In this document: positions 15,436 to 22,555 of the stretch, piece after piece | Position numbering within the stretch: position 1 is the first letter of the stretch | Layout: every line of letters begins with the position of its first letter | Assembly (NCBI GenBank): GCA_934202095.1 | Contig: CAKPXN010000018.1 | Span: 1 to 31,273, forward strand | Length of the DNA stretch: 31,273 nt | From: an uncultured Veillonella sp. | Lineage (GTDB): Bacteria; Bacillota; Negativicutes; Veillonellales; Veillonellaceae | Reading direction: 5' to 3' | The notes under the pieces: model-generated | Told to the model about the DNA's origin: nothing | Database searches by the model: none | The model's input: the letters and a program-made list of their open reading frames with translations, nothing else | Position numbers and translations under genes: made by a program

Positions 15436-15508
15436 TCTATAAGTTTAGAAAACTTTTTAATACAGTATGTAACACTGCAAGTGCAGATCTTCCTAACTGT
15501 ATGTACAG
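15436..15508 (+). repeat. Further AAGT-type hairpins after the rbr stop codon
   Basis: CTGC-AAGT-GCAG (15475-15486) is a perfect member of the same pattern as the leader array. TCTA/TAGA around TAAGTT (15436-15449) is a looser copy, and CTGT-ATGT-ACAG (15497-15508) has one loop change. They lie between the rbr stop codon and its terminator, so both untranslated ends of the mRNA carry the element. Confidence 0.6.
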
Positions 15509-15522
15509 ACAACCTCAATATA

Positions 15523-15555
15523 AAAGACGATGACTTCGGTCATCGTCTTTTTTTG
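15523..15555 (+). terminator. Terminator of rbr
   Basis: The 12-bp stem AAAGACGATGAC / GTCATCGTCTTT (15523-15534 and 15539-15550) is closed by a UUCG tetraloop and followed by T residues. It is a strong intrinsic terminator. Confidence 0.92.
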
Positions 15556-15567
15556 TATTCTATTAGC

Positions 15568-15619
15568 TATAGCGGGTTATAGGACAAAGCCAACACGTTT
15601 TGTCCTATAACCCGCTATA
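15568..15619. repeat. Perfect 21-bp inverted repeat
   Basis: The left arm (15568-15588) begins TATAGCGGGTTATAGG and ends ACAAA. The right arm (15599-15619) is its exact reverse complement, with a 10-nt loop. No T tract follows on either side, so it is not a standard terminator, although it lies between the converging rbr and thiME genes. It may be a dispersed repeat unit, a small non-autonomous element or an mRNA-end stabilising hairpin. Confidence 0.8.
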
Positions 15620-15654
15620 TATGTATTAAGAGTCGTAAATCATACTATTTACTA

Positions 15655-17160
15655 TTAAAGGATAGATGCTAATTCTTTAAATTGTCGAGCCGCTTCATAA
15701 GGCTTTTCTGCATGGGCAATGGCAGATATAACGGCTACACCACAAGCGCCAGCATGGAGCACTGCCATTGCATTGTCTAAGGTAATCCCACCAATTCCAA
15801 CGCATGGTAATGTTAATCCTTCTGCCTGTAGTTCAGTTGTACGTTCCGGACCGCATGGTTCTTGCGCATCAAGCTTGCTACTAGTTGTATACATAGGACC
15901 TACGCCTACACAATCAGCATACAGTACATCAGTCTTATGGAGTTCCTCTACGGAATGGATTGATATGCCCACTACCTTATGACCTACGATATTACGCACA
16001 TCTTCTAAACGCATATCATCTTGTCCCACGTGAACACCATCCGCATTAACAGCGACCGCTAACTCTACATCATCATTGATAATATAGAGCACATGATACT
16101 TGGCACAGATATGTTGTAACTGTTGTGCTAGTTCTAACTTCTGTTGACCTTCTAATGTACCATCGCCCTTTTCTCTAAACTGAAAGCAGGTTACACCGCC
16201 ACGACAAGCCTCTTCTACGATTTCGAGCAACCGTTTTTTGTTAAGCCCTGTATCTTGTGTACCACACACGAAATACACCTGTAATTGATCTGGCACAACT
16301 ACAGGGCGTATACGATTTTCAGATACAAGCACCGCATCATCTAGCGTATACAAAGCATCCATAAAGGCTACACTAAAGCTGCCGGGTTTTATTCCACTTG
16401 CTTTAACAGCACTTTCACCAGCTAAACCATAATACGCCAATGCATAGGCAAGAAATTCACCTATAGATAAGCTATCCTTAAAGGGATGATAAATTCCCAA
16501 AAAGGCTGCTAATACTGCCCCCAAGAGACAGCCTGTTCCCGTTATAGCAGTCATAATCGAATGACCATGAGGCACTGCAAAGACTCGAATTCCATCGGAT
16601 ACATAATCATCTTCGCCTGTCGCTACTACAGGACAGTTAATAAGGCGCGCGAGTCGATAGGCAATAACAGCACTATCCTCAACTTGTGCACCATCTACAC
16701 CTTTACCTGCAGTAGAATTATTAGCCTTATCCTCTGGACTTAAAGCATCGTAGATAGCTTTGATTTCGCTTTGATTGCCTCGTAATAACGAAATGGAACC
16801 AGTCTTAATCAAATCTAAGACCACCGACAATCGGTAAGCTCCTGCATGACAGCCCACAGGATCAAGAATAATTGGTACATCATATTCCTTTGCTAACTTA
16901 ACAGCCTCTTTATAGTAGCTAACCTTCTCAGGTGTAAGTGTCCCAATATTGATGAGCAGTGCTGATGCATACACAATAAGGTCTTTCAAATCTTCACTAC
17001 ATTCACTCATGATAGGCGATGCTCCAATGGCTAGTAGTCCATTAGCTGTAAAGGTTCGCACCACATCGTTGGTAATACAAATAACGAGGGGATTTTTCTT
17101 CCACAATGTGTCTAATATATTGAATTCAGGGCTAATTTGATTATCCATATATGGATTCAT
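15655..17160 (-). CDS. thiME: Bifunctional hydroxyethylthiazole kinase / thiamin-phosphate synthase
   Basis: This is a 501-residue fusion. The N-terminal part (about 1-275) is ThiM, which phosphorylates salvaged thiazole alcohol, with DPVGCHAGAYR (100-110), LLRGNQSEI and the catalytic ITGTGCLLGAV loop with C211. The C-terminal part (about 293-501) is ThiE, which joins HMP-PP and thiazole phosphate, with FQFREKG (327-332), INDDVELAVAVNADGVHVGQ (361-380) and GVGPMYTTSS (about 419-428). The fusion puts consecutive steps on one chain. The start at 17160 is chosen because GAGAGGAG precedes it and it begins 4 nt after the thiD stop. An upstream ATG overlapping thiD lacks a ribosome site. Third gene of the TPP-riboswitch operon. 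Confidence 0.93.
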   Translation of the reverse strand: MNPYMDNQISPEFNILDTLWKKNPLVICITNDVVRTFTANGLLAIGASPIMSECSEDLKDLIVYASALLINIGTLTPEKVSYYKEAVKLAKEYDVPIILDPVGCHAGAYRLSVVLDLIKTGSISLLRGNQSEIKAIYDALSPEDKANNSTAGKGVDGAQVEDSAVIAYRLARLINCPVVATGEDDYVSDGIRVFAVPHGHSIMTAITGTGCLLGAVLAAFLGIYHPFKDSLSIGEFLAYALAYYGLAGESAVKASGIKPGSFSVAFMDALYTLDDAVLVSENRIRPVVVPDQLQVYFVCGTQDTGLNKKRLLEIVEEACRGGVTCFQFREKGDGTLEGQQKLELAQQLQHICAKYHVLYIINDDVELAVAVNADGVHVGQDDMRLEDVRNIVGHKVVGISIHSVEELHKTDVLYADCVGVGPMYTTSSKLDAQEPCGPERTTELQAEGLTLPCVGIGGITLDNAMAVLHAGACGVAVISAIAHAEKPYEAARQFKELASIL

Positions 17161-17164
17161 AGCA

Positions 17165-18007
17165 TCATCTCCTCTCATCGCTTCTCAAAAGTTCATCCAT
17201 CGTTTCAGGTCCATTGGATAGCAAACCATAAGCCATATGATTAACAGGGCCACAACCATGTCCTAGAGCTGGATTATGCTTAATAGCTAATGCAATATAG
17301 TCCTTCGCAATACCGATGGCATCCATCACATCACGCCCTTTGGCAAGTTCCGCCGTAATAACTGCAGAGAAGGTACAGCCCGTACCATGTGTGTGCACTG
17401 TATCATATTTAGGGCTCGTCCAGGTACAAACGCTACCATCTTTTATGAAAGCATAATCCGTTGCATCTTCACCGATGTGCCCACCTTTAATAATTACCAC
17501 TTGAGATCCTAACTCTTGTAATATACGTTTAGCCGCCGTTGTTATGTCGCTTTCACAATCAATAGACATGTCCGCTAATACCTCCGCCTCACTACGATTA
17601 GGGGTGATAACTGTGGCTGTAGGAATGAGTTTAGATTTTAAGAACTCAACAGCCTTATCTGATACAAGTCGATCACCACTAGTAGCAATCATAACAGGAT
17701 CCATTACGTACAGAATATCCTTGCTTACATAAGGATAGATAAGATCCATCATTTCTGGTAAGGCAATCATGCCCGTCTTAACGGCTTGTGGCATAATATC
17801 TGAGTACACATCGTGTAACTGTTTCTCTATACTCTCTAAAGATAAATGTTCCACGTGGTGAACGCCCGTTGTATTTTGAGCCACTACAGATGTAACCACA
17901 GCCATGCCATATACGTGACGGCTTTGGAAGGATTTTAAATCAGCCATAATGCCAGCACCACCGCTTGGGTCAGTACCAGCAATTGTCAATGCAGTATGTA
18001 GTTTCAT
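17165..18007 (-). CDS. thiD: Hydroxymethylpyrimidine/phosphomethylpyrimidine kinase
   Basis: The 280-residue ribokinase-like enzyme phosphorylates HMP twice to HMP-PP for thiamin synthesis. Marks are TIAGTDPSGGAGIMADLKSF (8-27), VMDPVMIATSG, TPNRSEAEVL and the anion-hole/catalytic HTHGTGCTFSAVI loop. Its start overlaps the thiW stop by one base (TAATG), and its stop is 4 nt before thiME, so the three genes are translationally coupled. Length is slightly above the usual 265 because of a short C-terminal tail. The kinase activity allows use of pyrimidine brought in by CytX, encoded divergently. Confidence 0.94.
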   Translation of the reverse strand: MKLHTALTIAGTDPSGGAGIMADLKSFQSRHVYGMAVVTSVVAQNTTGVHHVEHLSLESIEKQLHDVYSDIMPQAVKTGMIALPEMMDLIYPYVSKDILYVMDPVMIATSGDRLVSDKAVEFLKSKLIPTATVITPNRSEAEVLADMSIDCESDITTAAKRILQELGSQVVIIKGGHIGEDATDYAFIKDGSVCTWTSPKYDTVHTHGTGCTFSAVITAELAKGRDVMDAIGIAKDYIALAIKHNPALGHGCGPVNHMAYGLLSNGPETMDELLRSDERR

Positions 18008-18486
18008 TATGCCTCCTTATGTAATAGATGACGGCGAGATAAGATTTGTAATACGATAAAACCAATACAAGCCCCTGCTATAGAGCTCATAGAAAAGGAT
18101 GTAATCAAGGTTAACAAGGCCAATGGTTTACCCAATAGGAAATGAGCAATGGGATAACTTACAATAGCACCAATGAGGCCTGTACCGATGATTTCACCTA
18201 AAGTCGCTGCCCAAATAGCATTGTATCTCTTATATAAATACGCAGATAACCAAGCACCAATCATGCTGCCAGGAAAGGCCAACGGTGAGCCTAGGGCTAA
18301 AACATTACGCAAACAAGACGTACTAAAAGCGGCACCTACAGAGAATCTCGCCCCTACTACAACAGCCAAGATGACATTAATCATATGTTGAAACGGGAAA
18401 ATACGGGCCGGCCCAACTGGGATAGATGTAGTAGATAAGACCACACCTAAGGCCACACATATACTAGCAATAATCAGTTTTTTCAT
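18007..18486 (-). CDS. thiW: ThiW, thiazole-specific S component of an ECF transporter
   Basis: The 159-residue membrane protein has about five hydrophobic segments and the ThiW-type signature GPARIFPFQHMINVI, plus a Gly/Ala-rich central region (LGSPLAFPGSMIGAWLSAYLYKR). ThiW proteins bind a thiazole precursor and share the energising EcfAA'T module, which is not encoded here. The start at 18486 is fixed by TTGGAGG four nt upstream. A more upstream ATG lies within the terminator hairpin of the leader and lacks a ribosome site. It is the first gene after the TPP riboswitch, followed by thiD and thiME. Confidence 0.9.
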   Translation of the reverse strand: MKKLIIASICVALGVVLSTTSIPVGPARIFPFQHMINVILAVVVGARFSVGAAFSTSCLRNVLALGSPLAFPGSMIGAWLSAYLYKRYNAIWAATLGEIIGTGLIGAIVSYPIAHFLLGKPLALLTLITSFSMSSIAGACIGFIVLQILSRRHLLHKEA

Positions 18487-18502
18487 AATACCTCCAAGTA
18501 TA

Positions 18503-18537
18503 TAAAAACGAGACCACTCCAAATGGAATGGTCTCGT
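18503..18537 (-). terminator. Riboswitch-controlled terminator before thiW
   Basis: On the minus strand CGAGACCATTCC (18536-18525) pairs with GGAGTGGTCTCG (18520-18509), with one wobble, and is followed by five U. It lies between the TPP aptamer and thiW, so TPP binding is expected to favour termination. The two strands of the stem are close enough to also fold in the opposite direction, but only the leftward side has the U tract. Confidence 0.88.
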
Positions 18538-18561
18538 AATAGTTTAGTATTATGTTTCACT

Positions 18562-18639
18562 CCACTTTCCTACGCCAGTATTATCTGGATCAGGTCTAGG
18601 GTTTTGAATGGTCAATCTCAGCAAAAGCACCCCTAGTGG
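18562..18639 (-). promoter_or_regulatory. TPP riboswitch of thiW-thiD-thiME
   Basis: The minus-strand sequence shows the THI-box order. P1 pairs CCACT (18639-18635) with AGTGG (18566-18562). Within it are AGGGGTGC, the conserved GCTGAGA, then ACCTGATCCAGATAATACTGG and GCGTAGGAAAG (the first split as ACCTGAT and CCAGATAATACTGG). These form the pyrimidine and pyrophosphate sensor arms. A terminator follows 25 nt downstream, so control is by transcription attenuation. Confidence 0.93.
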
Positions 18640-18729
18640 CAATATATTTTTATACTCTAGTTATAACATCATTATACAATCTATGCAACAAAAGAATTGA
18701 CGGTTCCCTTTGAACCGCCTATAATGAAG

Positions 18730-18818
18730 CCATAACGGGGTGCTCACACGAGTGGGCTGAGAGTAAGCTAATGCTTTAACCCATAACCTGATTTGGATAA
18801 TGCCAACGTAGGGAACAT
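18730..18818 (+). promoter_or_regulatory. TPP riboswitch of cytX
   Basis: The plus strand shows ACGGGGTGCTC, then GGGCTGAGAG, the variable P3 arm, AACCTGATTTGGATAATGCC and CGTAGGGAACA, all hallmarks of the THI box. It is a second aptamer with a different variable arm from the one on the opposite strand, and it is followed by its own terminator at 18830. Confidence 0.93.
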
Positions 18819-18829
18819 AGAGGATTAAT

Positions 18830-18857
18830 AGCCGAGTTCCTATGAACTCGGCTTTTT
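18830..18857 (+). terminator. Riboswitch-controlled terminator before cytX
   Basis: AGCCGAGTTC (18830-18839) and GAACTCGGCT (18844-18853) form a perfect 10-bp stem with a CTAT loop and a T run. It stands between the aptamer and the cytX ribosome binding site. Confidence 0.92.
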
Positions 18858-18883
18858 CTATGACTTCCTGACAAGGAGGATGT

Positions 18884-20080
18884 ATGAAAGACACACACAT
18901 TACACAACCACAGTTCGCCATGATATGGTTCGGTGCCGCTCTATCGATAGCGGAGATTATGACTGGCACCTATCTGGCCCCATTAGGGCTCACCCAAGGT
19001 CTATATGCCATCATATTGGGGCATATTATTGGCGGTATATTGCTCTTTGGGGCAGGGCTCATCGGTGGGCGCTTGCGACAAGGTAGTATGAACACAACAG
19101 CTTTTAGCTTTGGCCCACTAGGGGCTAAGGGCTTTGCCATTTTAAATATGCTACAGCTCATCGGTTGGACGAGCATCATGATCTACGATGCTATGCTTGC
19201 GTTACAAGAGCTAGCGCCCCTATCCCCTATGATTTGGACCACAGCCATAGGGGCTCTTGTTATTCTGTGGCTTTTCATTGGCCTCCACAATACGGGATAT
19301 ATTCAAGCCATCGTATCTATTCTATTGCTAGGTCTCACTATCTACATGGGTGCTCACATGATATCTCAATGGCCTAGTGAAAGTAGTCTTACGACTAGTG
19401 GAGGCATGAATTTCATCGCTGCTCTTGAACTATCTATTGCCATGCCACTATCTTGGCTTCCTCTCATTAGTGATTACACCCGCGAAAGTAAAAAACCTTT
19501 CTCCGCATCGCTTACAAGTGCTACAGTCTACACTGTAACAAGTATTGTTATGTACACCTTAGGTCTTAGCGCCGCTATCTTTGGTGGTGGTGACTCCATC
19601 ATTACCATCATGATGAATGCAGGCCTAGGCCTTGCAGGACTCATCGTCATTATTTTTTCAACCGTAACAACAACCTTCATGGATGCTTACTCTGCGGGCG
19701 TATCTAGTACGACCATCCATAATCGTGCATCTAGTAAAAAGGTTTCCGTTATTGTTACCATCATCGGTACCATTGCAGCTATTCTATATCCAATGGACGA
19801 TATTACAGATTTTCTATATCTCATTGGTTCTGTCTTTACACCGATGATTGCCATCCTATTGGCGGACTACTTTATAAATCGTCAACAAGTACAAACTCTA
19901 TCGGTTTATCTCGTACGAGGTCTCATCTGGGCTGTATCCGTTGGGCTCTATCACTATATGTTACATAGTGAAAGTACTGTAGGTGCTACACTACCAGCAT
20001 TTGCTATGGCTTTCTTCGTAACTGCCATTGTTGGTTTTATAAGCAAAACACTAACTGTATCGACTTCCATTAAGCATTAA
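18884..20080 (+). CDS. cytX: CytX-type hydroxymethylpyrimidine transporter (NCS1 family)
   Basis: The 398-residue integral membrane protein with about 12 hydrophobic segments matches CytX, the NCS1 permease that is repeatedly found under THI-box control and predicted to import HMP. The opening FAMIWFGAALSIAEIMTGTYL and GHIIGGILLFGAGLIGGR (read as separate segments) are typical of the family's first helices. PLSWLPLISDYTRESKKPFSA carries the conserved SDYTR. AAGGAGGATGT precedes the ATG. The gene is alone on its strand, facing away from thiW-thiD-thiME. The two units together cover import of both thiamin halves, their phosphorylation and coupling. Substrate assignment rests on the family and the riboswitch. 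Confidence 0.92.
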   Translation: MKDTHITQPQFAMIWFGAALSIAEIMTGTYLAPLGLTQGLYAIILGHIIGGILLFGAGLIGGRLRQGSMNTTAFSFGPLGAKGFAILNMLQLIGWTSIMIYDAMLALQELAPLSPMIWTTAIGALVILWLFIGLHNTGYIQAIVSILLLGLTIYMGAHMISQWPSESSLTTSGGMNFIAALELSIAMPLSWLPLISDYTRESKKPFSASLTSATVYTVTSIVMYTLGLSAAIFGGGDSIITIMMNAGLGLAGLIVIIFSTVTTTFMDAYSAGVSSTTIHNRASSKKVSVIVTIIGTIAAILYPMDDITDFLYLIGSVFTPMIAILLADYFINRQQVQTLSVYLVRGLIWAVSVGLYHYMLHSESTVGATLPAFAMAFFVTAIVGFISKTLTVSTSIKH

Positions 20081-20083
20081 TAA

Positions 20084-20132
20084 AAAATACCTTCATGAGC
20101 CATTATTTGAATAAGGCTTATGAAGGTATTTT
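20084..20132. terminator. Bidirectional terminator between cytX and modC
   Basis: AAAATACCTTCAT (20084-20096) pairs with ATGAAGGTATTTT (20120-20132), and AGCC pairs with GGCT inside after one mismatch. A and T runs on the two sides let it serve both converging genes. Confidence 0.85.
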
Positions 20133-20149
20133 CTTTGTTCTTACTTATA

Positions 20150-20779
20150 TTATTTAGGGATAATAATTTGTCCTTCTTCGCAAGTCCAATGTTTATCGCC
20201 TACAGCTTCTGCTTCACTTTCATCATGGGTTACCCATACGCACGGTACGTCCCATTCGCGAATGATAGAAACAAGATCCTCACGCACTTGTTTCCGAAGG
20301 TTCCAATCTAGTGCAGATAAAGGTTCATCAAGAAGCAATATAGTTGGTTTCGAATAGAGCGCACGACCTAAAGCCACACGTTGTTGCTCACCACCAGATA
20401 AGCGCCCCGCCTTAGTGTTACGGTATTTTTCTAATCCTAAACGGTTTAATAAGGAATCACACATCTCAGGTGTGCCTCGTTTACTATATGTAATATTATG
20501 CTCTACGGATAAATGTGGGAATACGATATTGCCTTGTGGCATGTATCCTACCTGACGGTCTTGAGCTGGCACCCATATGTTTTGATCTCGGTCAACCCAT
20601 GTTCGTTCATCGCATCGAATGATACCGGTTGTAGGTTTCACTAACCCTGCAATACATTTAATAAACGTACTTTTACCACTTCCAGATGAACCGGTTAACA
20701 CCGTAATTCCTGAAGCTAAAGTACCATCGGCTTTCACAATCATAGAAGGTCTTGCTACGGTAAAAGAAAATGTAATCAT
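20150..20779 (-). CDS. modC: Molybdate ABC transporter ATP-binding protein, short form
   Basis: The 209-residue ATPase has Walker A GSSGSGKST, Q-loop MPQG, signature LSGGEQQR, Walker B ILLLDEP, D-loop SALD and switch H in WVTHDESEAE. It powers ModB for molybdate (or tungstate) import. Classical ModC proteins are about 350 residues and end in a molybdate-sensing MOP domain. This one stops directly after the ATPase core, so it lacks that regulatory domain. AGGAGG precedes the ATG, and modB lies 8 nt upstream. The substrate is assigned by operon context. A sulfate or other tetrahedral anion importer is the alternative. Confidence 0.88.
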   Translation of the reverse strand: MITFSFTVARPSMIVKADGTLASGITVLTGSSGSGKSTFIKCIAGLVKPTTGIIRCDERTWVDRDQNIWVPAQDRQVGYMPQGNIVFPHLSVEHNITYSKRGTPEMCDSLLNRLGLEKYRNTKAGRLSGGEQQRVALGRALYSKPTILLLDEPLSALDWNLRKQVREDLVSIIREWDVPCVWVTHDESEAEAVGDKHWTCEEGQIIIPK

Positions 20780-20787
20780 AGTCCCTC

Positions 20788-21456
20788 CTAATTACGCCCT
20801 AAATTACGGAACAAGGATCCTTTTGTAAGAATATGAATACCGCTCAATAGCGCTAATGTAAGCACACAAATATAAATAACGAGCTCAAAGGCATCCATGT
20901 ACTGTCCAGCCTCTACATAGGAATAGATAGCAAGTGGCATGGTACGCGTAATTTTAGGAATATTACCTGCGATTAATATGGTAGCACCGAACTCACCCAT
21001 AGCGCGACAAAATGCCAATATACTCCCCGTTACAATCCCCTTCCATGCCAATGGTACGGAGATTGTAAAAAATATGCGAAGCTCTGAAGCACCTAATGTA
21101 CGTGCTACGTCCTCCATATTATGGTCTACAGACTGCAATGCGGACCGCACTGTTTGATAAAACAAAGGAAAAGCTATAACAGAAGAGGCCACAACGGCAC
21201 CGGCTGCAGTAAATACGACGCCTAAACCATGTGATTCTAACCAAGCGCCAAATGCATAGCCTGGTGTAAATACCATAAGCAAAGCAAACCCAACAACTAC
21301 TGGAGGCAACACGAGCGGCAATGTTATTATGGCATCTAGAATAGCGATACCACTCCACTTACAACGATTCATCCAATAACAAGCAGCTAAGCCAGTCAAT
21401 ATAACAATAACTAGAGCTAAACTCGCCACCCACAATGACAACCAAAATGGACTCAT
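20788..21456 (-). CDS. modB: Molybdate ABC transporter permease
   Basis: The 222-residue permease has five to six hydrophobic segments. It carries the cytoplasmic EAA-type loop (VARTLGASELRIFFTISVP) followed by AFCRAMGEFGATILIAG, which is highly typical of ModB/CysT permeases. LPLVLPPVVVGFALL matches the first conserved part. AAAGGAGG lies 6 nt upstream of the ATG. It is the second of three leftward mod genes, separated from modA by about 100 nt that include a terminator-like hairpin. Confidence 0.92.
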   Translation of the reverse strand: MSPFWLSLWVASLALVIVILTGLAACYWMNRCKWSGIAILDAIITLPLVLPPVVVGFALLMVFTPGYAFGAWLESHGLGVVFTAAGAVVASSVIAFPLFYQTVRSALQSVDHNMEDVARTLGASELRIFFTISVPLAWKGIVTGSILAFCRAMGEFGATILIAGNIPKITRTMPLAIYSYVEAGQYMDAFELVIYICVLTLALLSGIHILTKGSLFRNLGRN

Positions 21457-21523
21457 ATTGTGCCTCCTTTCTTTGCCAAATCTCTGCCGAATAATAAGTT
21501 ATACCTCTATTGTATCATAAGAA

Positions 21524-21548
21524 AACGCTAGCCCTAAAAGCTAGCGTT
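21524..21548 (-). terminator. Hairpin between modA and modB (partial terminator)
   Basis: AACGCTAGC (21524-21532) and GCTAGCGTT (21540-21548) form a perfect 9-bp stem with a 7-nt loop. On the minus strand it is followed by TTTCTTAT after the stem. Lying six nt after modA, it could end most transcripts there, giving more binding protein than membrane components, or protect the modA mRNA end. Confidence 0.7.
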
Positions 21549-21554
21549 AGACTC

Positions 21555-22343
21555 TTATTTAGAGGTGGAGAAACCATATTTCTCTAAGACTTTTTGGCCC
21601 TCTGGGCTCATTACGTATTTATAGAAATCTTGAGCCAAAGCATTATCATATTTCTTAATAATACCGATAGGGTAAATGACAGGATCATGAGAATCTGCAG
21701 GTGTTACTGCAGCAATTTCAACTGCATCACCGGCTGCAATAGCATCCGTCTTATAGATAAAGCCCGCATCACCAGCAGCTTGACTAATAGAAGCCGTTAC
21801 AGCTTTAACGTCTTTAGCATATACTACATTAGGTTCGACTTGGTCCCATACACCTAATTTTGTTAACACTTGTTTACCATAGTTACCAGCGGGCACTGTA
21901 TCAGGATTACCTAAAACAATACGCTTTACAGATGTAATTTGATGTAACTCAATTTTAGGTTGGCCTTTAGGAACTACAAGAACGAGTTCATTTGTTACGA
22001 ATGGTTTTACCGCCGTTACAAGGTCTTTATCTTGCAACATCTTCATATTTTTTTCGTCTGCAGAGATGAATAAGCTTGCAGGTGCACCTTGTTCGATTTG
22101 TTGTCGCAATGTGCCAGAGCCAGCAAAATTAATTGTGATTTGATTATCTGCTAAGTTATGATCTTTTTTGTACGCATCTGCTAATTCAGTAAGAGCCCCC
22201 TTAAGGCTAGCAGCCGCTTGAATCGTAATCTTTTCAGATGTACTTGGCTTTGCACTATCCGCAGTCTTGCTAGCATCATTGCCACAGCCTACTAGAAAAG
22301 CGAGCATACAAATACTCATTAACACCAATAGAATTTTTCTCAT
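21555..22343 (-). CDS. modA: Molybdate-binding lipoprotein
   Basis: The 262-residue protein is a ModA-type periplasmic binding protein. It has a lipoprotein signal (FLVGC, lipid-modified C20) and a Ser/Thr-rich linker. ITIQAAASLKGALTEL (about 39-54) and NFAGSGTLRQQIEQGAPASL are the anion-binding loops. PDTVPAGNYGKQVL and AGDAGFIYKTDA complete the family pattern. It delivers molybdate to ModBC for molybdopterin enzymes. AGGAGG lies before the start, and a TATAAT (minus strand, 22432-22427) lies about 85 nt upstream. As the first gene of the operon it is the likely control point. Confidence 0.93.
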   Translation of the reverse strand: MRKILLVLMSICMLAFLVGCGNDASKTADSAKPSTSEKITIQAAASLKGALTELADAYKKDHNLADNQITINFAGSGTLRQQIEQGAPASLFISADEKNMKMLQDKDLVTAVKPFVTNELVLVVPKGQPKIELHQITSVKRIVLGNPDTVPAGNYGKQVLTKLGVWDQVEPNVVYAKDVKAVTASISQAAGDAGFIYKTDAIAAGDAVEIAAVTPADSHDPVIYPIGIIKKYDNALAQDFYKYVMSPEGQKVLEKYGFSTSK

Positions 22344-22448
22344 GCAACCTCCTGTTCTCTACGAGATTAATACATATAAATGCTTAAAAATATAAACCTA
22401 AACTCTACATCCTATGGTATGATACTATTATAAAGAAATCATGTATAA

Positions 22449-22478
22449 GCTATATATGAAATGTATGATGTATATAAC
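22449..22478. promoter_or_regulatory. ModE-like palindrome upstream of modA
   Basis: GCTATATA (22449-22456) and TATATAAC (22471-22478) resemble the two arms of ModE operators (CGnTATATA...TATAnCG style), but the spacer is 14 nt instead of the usual 6-7. It overlaps the -35 area of the modA promoter. The AT-rich context makes chance similarity possible. Confidence 0.3.
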
Positions 22479-22555
22479 ATATTATATTGATTATAACCAA
22501 AGTATGCCATGATTCTAATCACAATTATACATATTATAGAACTCTAGGTGAGACC

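Noticed and set aside
18661..18969. A 102-codon leftward frame across the cytX riboswitch
   Set aside because: It covers the conserved TPP aptamer and terminator of the other strand and has no ribosome binding site, so it is not a gene.
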